Notes under the pieces: model-generated | Seen by the model: only the letters and a program-made list of their open reading frames with translations | Databases searched by the model: none | Told to the model about the DNA's origin: nothing | In this document: piece by piece, positions 62,077 through 64,000 of the stretch | Numbering within the stretch: the stretch's first letter is position 1 | Layout: the number at the start of each line of letters is the position of its first letter | NCBI RefSeq assembly: GCF_003591485.1 | Contig: NZ_QZCF01000013.1 | Coordinates: 24,049-88,048 of the forward strand | Reading direction: 5' to 3' | Length of the DNA stretch: 64,000 nt | Source of the DNA: Paenibacillus sp. 1011MAR3C5 | GTDB lineage: Bacteria; Bacillota; Bacilli; Paenibacillales; Paenibacillaceae | Made by a program: the position numbers and the translations under genes

Positions 62077-62615
62077 AGGTAACGTCCGATGTGATCAGGG
62101 ACCTTATTCCTTTGGTGAAGGATGGGGTTGCGAGCAGCGATTCGGTTGCGCTGGTTGACCACTATATGAAGAAGGATCCCGCAATGCGCGCGGAATATGA
62201 TAGTTATGGGAAGGAACTGCCGGAGCGGGATGTATCACAAGATCAACGCATCCTTGCAGCGATCAAACGAGGAGTAGTCATGACTCAGCTCTTTGTACTG
62301 CTGGTTGGGGCTATTATCGGCATTGCAATGACGGGATCATTCGGCATGTTCTATAACCTGATCATTATGCCTTTTGTGGGTGCACTCGCTGTGTTCAGCT
62401 TGAAGCGGGGCTGGAGCTTGGCAATGCCTTTGATTGTATTCGTAGCATCCTACCTGTATCAATTCATTAATAGTGTAATAAGAGGCGGCTGGGACCCGAT
62501 TGTATGGGGCACTAGCCTGCCTTACAGTGGGATATATGCATTGCTGACCGTTATGGGGGTCGTGATTGGATTACTGTTGCAATATGCTTTTCAGAAAGGG
62601 AGTCGATTAGGATGA
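62073..62615 (+). CDS. probable membrane anti-sigma factor
   Basis: A 180-residue protein with a cytoplasmic N-terminus (residues 1-65) and four hydrophobic helices after residue 68. The N-terminal part (DLIPLVKDGVASSDSVALVDHYMKKD) looks like the anti-sigma domain of ZAS type but lacks the Cys/His zinc ligands. Start at the ATG 62073 with AAAGGAGG 7 bases upstream. Role inferred from coupling to the sigma gene. Confidence 0.72.
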   Translation: MKVTSDVIRDLIPLVKDGVASSDSVALVDHYMKKDPAMRAEYDSYGKELPERDVSQDQRILAAIKRGVVMTQLFVLLVGAIIGIAMTGSFGMFYNLIIMPFVGALAVFSLKRGWSLAMPLIVFVASYLYQFINSVIRGGWDPIVWGTSLPYSGIYALLTVMGVVIGLLLQYAFQKGSRLG

Positions 62616-63385
62616 AAACTTCACGAAAAAAGATGATGCGGGTGATTGCGGGAATTATCGCATTTTCACTCATAGGGCTTATTTTATTTGTGACTAATGC
62701 TTTTGTAGGCAACCCCATCTCGTCTGCAATCGCAAAGTCAGCGATCGAACGGCATATCGCGGCGCATTATCCGAAGCTGGAATACGAGTTCGTATCTCGG
62801 GTAGGGTATAACTTTAAAGACAGTTCCTACATTGCGCAAATTCAGTCGCGTACGAGCGCCGATACACGTTTCTACGTCGAATATCATGGCAAGCATGATA
62901 TTAGGGATGATTATTCTTTTAAAGTGATGGAATATGATCAGACCTTGCACAGGTTATCGAAGGAATATGCCGCTATATTGGAGAAGGAGCTGTCGGAACA
63001 GCTTGGCATTGCGATCCGCCATGTGTTCGTCATGTATCAGACGGAGGAAGTGAAAGACTACAAGGATATGCTGGATCTGGATATGAAGCTGAATCCTCGT
63101 CTGCCGATTCCCTTGCACTTAAATATGAGTCTTGATACGGATGATACGGATCTGGCGGAAGCGGCCGAATGGATTAACAGGTCCTATAATTGGGCGACGG
63201 CGCAGGGCTATCCAATTAAGCAGTATGGGATGGATGTTGAGTTTGGAGAGAAGCTGCTTATGATTTACGGGGTAAGGGATAAACATATTGCAGGTGGGGA
63301 GCTGTTGTCCATTCTGGAGAAAGCAAGGGCGAATAAAGAATACGACGGCATTATTGTAACGATTAAAGGAGAAGACAAAGGCTGA
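62612..63385 (+). CDS. YfjL-like membrane-anchored protein
   Basis: A 257-residue protein with one N-terminal helix (about residues 9-31) and an extracytoplasmic domain resembling B. subtilis YfjL (IERHIAAHYPKLEYE, VEYHGKHDIRDDY). Function unknown. The ATG overlaps the end of the anti-sigma gene (ATGA). Third gene of the sigma operon, so it may be a target or part of signal sensing. Confidence 0.75.
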   Translation: MKTSRKKMMRVIAGIIAFSLIGLILFVTNAFVGNPISSAIAKSAIERHIAAHYPKLEYEFVSRVGYNFKDSSYIAQIQSRTSADTRFYVEYHGKHDIRDDYSFKVMEYDQTLHRLSKEYAAILEKELSEQLGIAIRHVFVMYQTEEVKDYKDMLDLDMKLNPRLPIPLHLNMSLDTDDTDLAEAAEWINRSYNWATAQGYPIKQYGMDVEFGEKLLMIYGVRDKHIAGGELLSILEKARANKEYDGIIVTIKGEDKG

Positions 63386-63451
63386 TAGTAACGGTTTAAT
63401 AAGGAATATATAAGGAATGAAAAAAGAAATTAAAAAAATGATAAAAAAAGC

Positions 63452-63481
63452 TTGCAATCGTATAGGCATACATGATATATT
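63452..63481 (+). promoter_or_regulatory. rRNA operon promoter
   Basis: TTGCAA (63452-63457), 18 bases, TATATT (63476-63481), preceded by an A-rich stretch (about 63418-63449) like an UP element. About 190 bases before the mature 16S end. No second promoter was found in the leader. Confidence 0.6.
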
Positions 63482-63537
63482 ATCTAAGTCGCCGCTGAGA
63501 CATACGGCTGACACGCAACAAACGAAAGACAAATAAT

Positions 63538-63553
63538 TGTTCTTTGAAAACTG
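63538..63553 (+). promoter_or_regulatory. rRNA leader boxA-like antitermination site
   Basis: TGTTCTTTGAAAAC, a form common in Bacillus and Paenibacillus rRNA leaders, where the Nus complex assembles. It lies between the promoter and the 16S gene. Confidence 0.6.
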
Positions 63554-63673
63554 AACAACGAGCGAAACTGCCCGATACAATCGCAAGATTGAATCGATAA
63601 CGAAGTTTCCATAATCAGCTTGCTGGTTATGAGAGATTTCGAAGCAACAACGTTATTGAGCAAGTCAAACACT

Positions 63674-64000
63674 TTTATGGAGAGTTTGATCCTGGCTCAG
63701 GACGAACGCTGGCGGCGTGCCTAATACATGCAAGTCGAGCGGACCTCACGTTTCTTCGGAAACGTAAGGTTAGCGGCGGACGGGTGAGTAACACGTAGGT
63801 AACCTGCCTGTAAGACTGGGATAACATTCGGAAACGGATGCTAATACCGGATACGCGAATCGGTCGCATGGCTGATTCGGGAAAGACGGAGCAATCTGTC
63901 ACTTACAGATGGACCTGCGGCGCATTAGCTAGTTGGTGAGGTAATGGCTCACCAAGGCGACGATGCGTAGCCGACCTGAGAGGGTGATCGGCCACACTGG
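63674..64000 (+). rRNA. rrs: 16S ribosomal RNA, 5' part
   Basis: Begins TTTATGGAGAGTTTGATCCTGG and continues through the universal 27F site, AACGCTGGCGGCGTGCC, and the V1-V2 region to the right edge (about 327 bases seen). The variable regions fit Firmicutes of the Paenibacillaceae type. The exact mature 5' end is uncertain by a few bases. Confidence 0.97.

Overview
The window is the chromosomal replication-origin region of a Gram-positive, endospore-forming Firmicute. It is most likely Paenibacillus or a close relative in Paenibacillaceae. This rests on gene order (walRKHIJ-htrC, purA, dnaB, rplI-gdpP, rpsF-ssb-rpsR, noc-parA-parB, rsmG-mnmG-mnmE-jag-yidC-rnpA-rpmH, dnaA-dnaN-yaaA-recF-remB-gyrB-gyrA), on sporulation genes (yyaC, a YheC/YheD-type gene, the SpoIIIJ-type YidC), and on a 16S rRNA 5' end of Firmicute type. 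Species cannot be fixed from the sequence alone.

Layout. Left of the origin nearly everything reads on the minus strand, that is, co-directionally with leftward replication. From left to right: 1-9.6 kb holds the WalRK cell-wall regulon core with its regulators WalH/I, WalJ, an HtrA protease and a LysM-G5-M23 peptidase. 9.7-18.5 kb holds purA with a well-formed PurR-type operator, dnaB, rplI-gdpP (c-di-AMP hydrolysis), a DUF2232 protein, a CBS protein and an LCP-family wall ligase. 19.2-25.1 kb is a complete Mrp cation/proton antiporter operon with subunits A and B fused, a short MrpE, a perfect sigma-A promoter and a terminator in its leader. 25.2-29.1 kb carries a small secreted protein, a KtrAB-type K+ uptake pair and a SulP transporter. 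With Mrp and GdpP this makes a cluster of ion and c-di-AMP homeostasis genes.

29.1-32.3 kb is the one accessory patch. It has an Lrp-type regulator, an MFS exporter, a wrecked prephenate dehydratase and what looks like the 5' end of a group IIC intron just behind the rpsR terminator. 32.3-36.5 kb holds rpsF-ssb-rpsR, yjzC, a possible small RNA, a WG-repeat surface protein and tRNA-Ser(CGA). 36.6-43 kb holds DUF951, MscS, a DUF3343 / class-V aminotransferase pair, yyaC, DUF4446 and the parB/parA/noc segregation genes with two parS sites. 43-49.6 kb is the conserved rsmG-to-rpmH block.

The origin lies at 49.6-51.6 kb on both sides of dnaA, with several DnaA boxes and a DnaA-trio/AT-rich unwinding region before dnaN. 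Right of dnaA the genes turn to the plus strand: dnaN, yaaA, recF, remB, gyrB, gyrA, a HD-GYP-like protein with an altered HD motif, an ECF sigma / membrane anti-sigma / YfjL-like operon, and the start of an rRNA operon.

No complete transposon, prophage or CRISPR array was seen. The least ordinary items are two non-coding inverted-repeat elements (13.3-13.5 kb and 54.2-54.3 kb), the possible group IIC intron relic, the mrp leader terminator, the 112-residue MrpE and the HD-GYP protein without its HD histidine.
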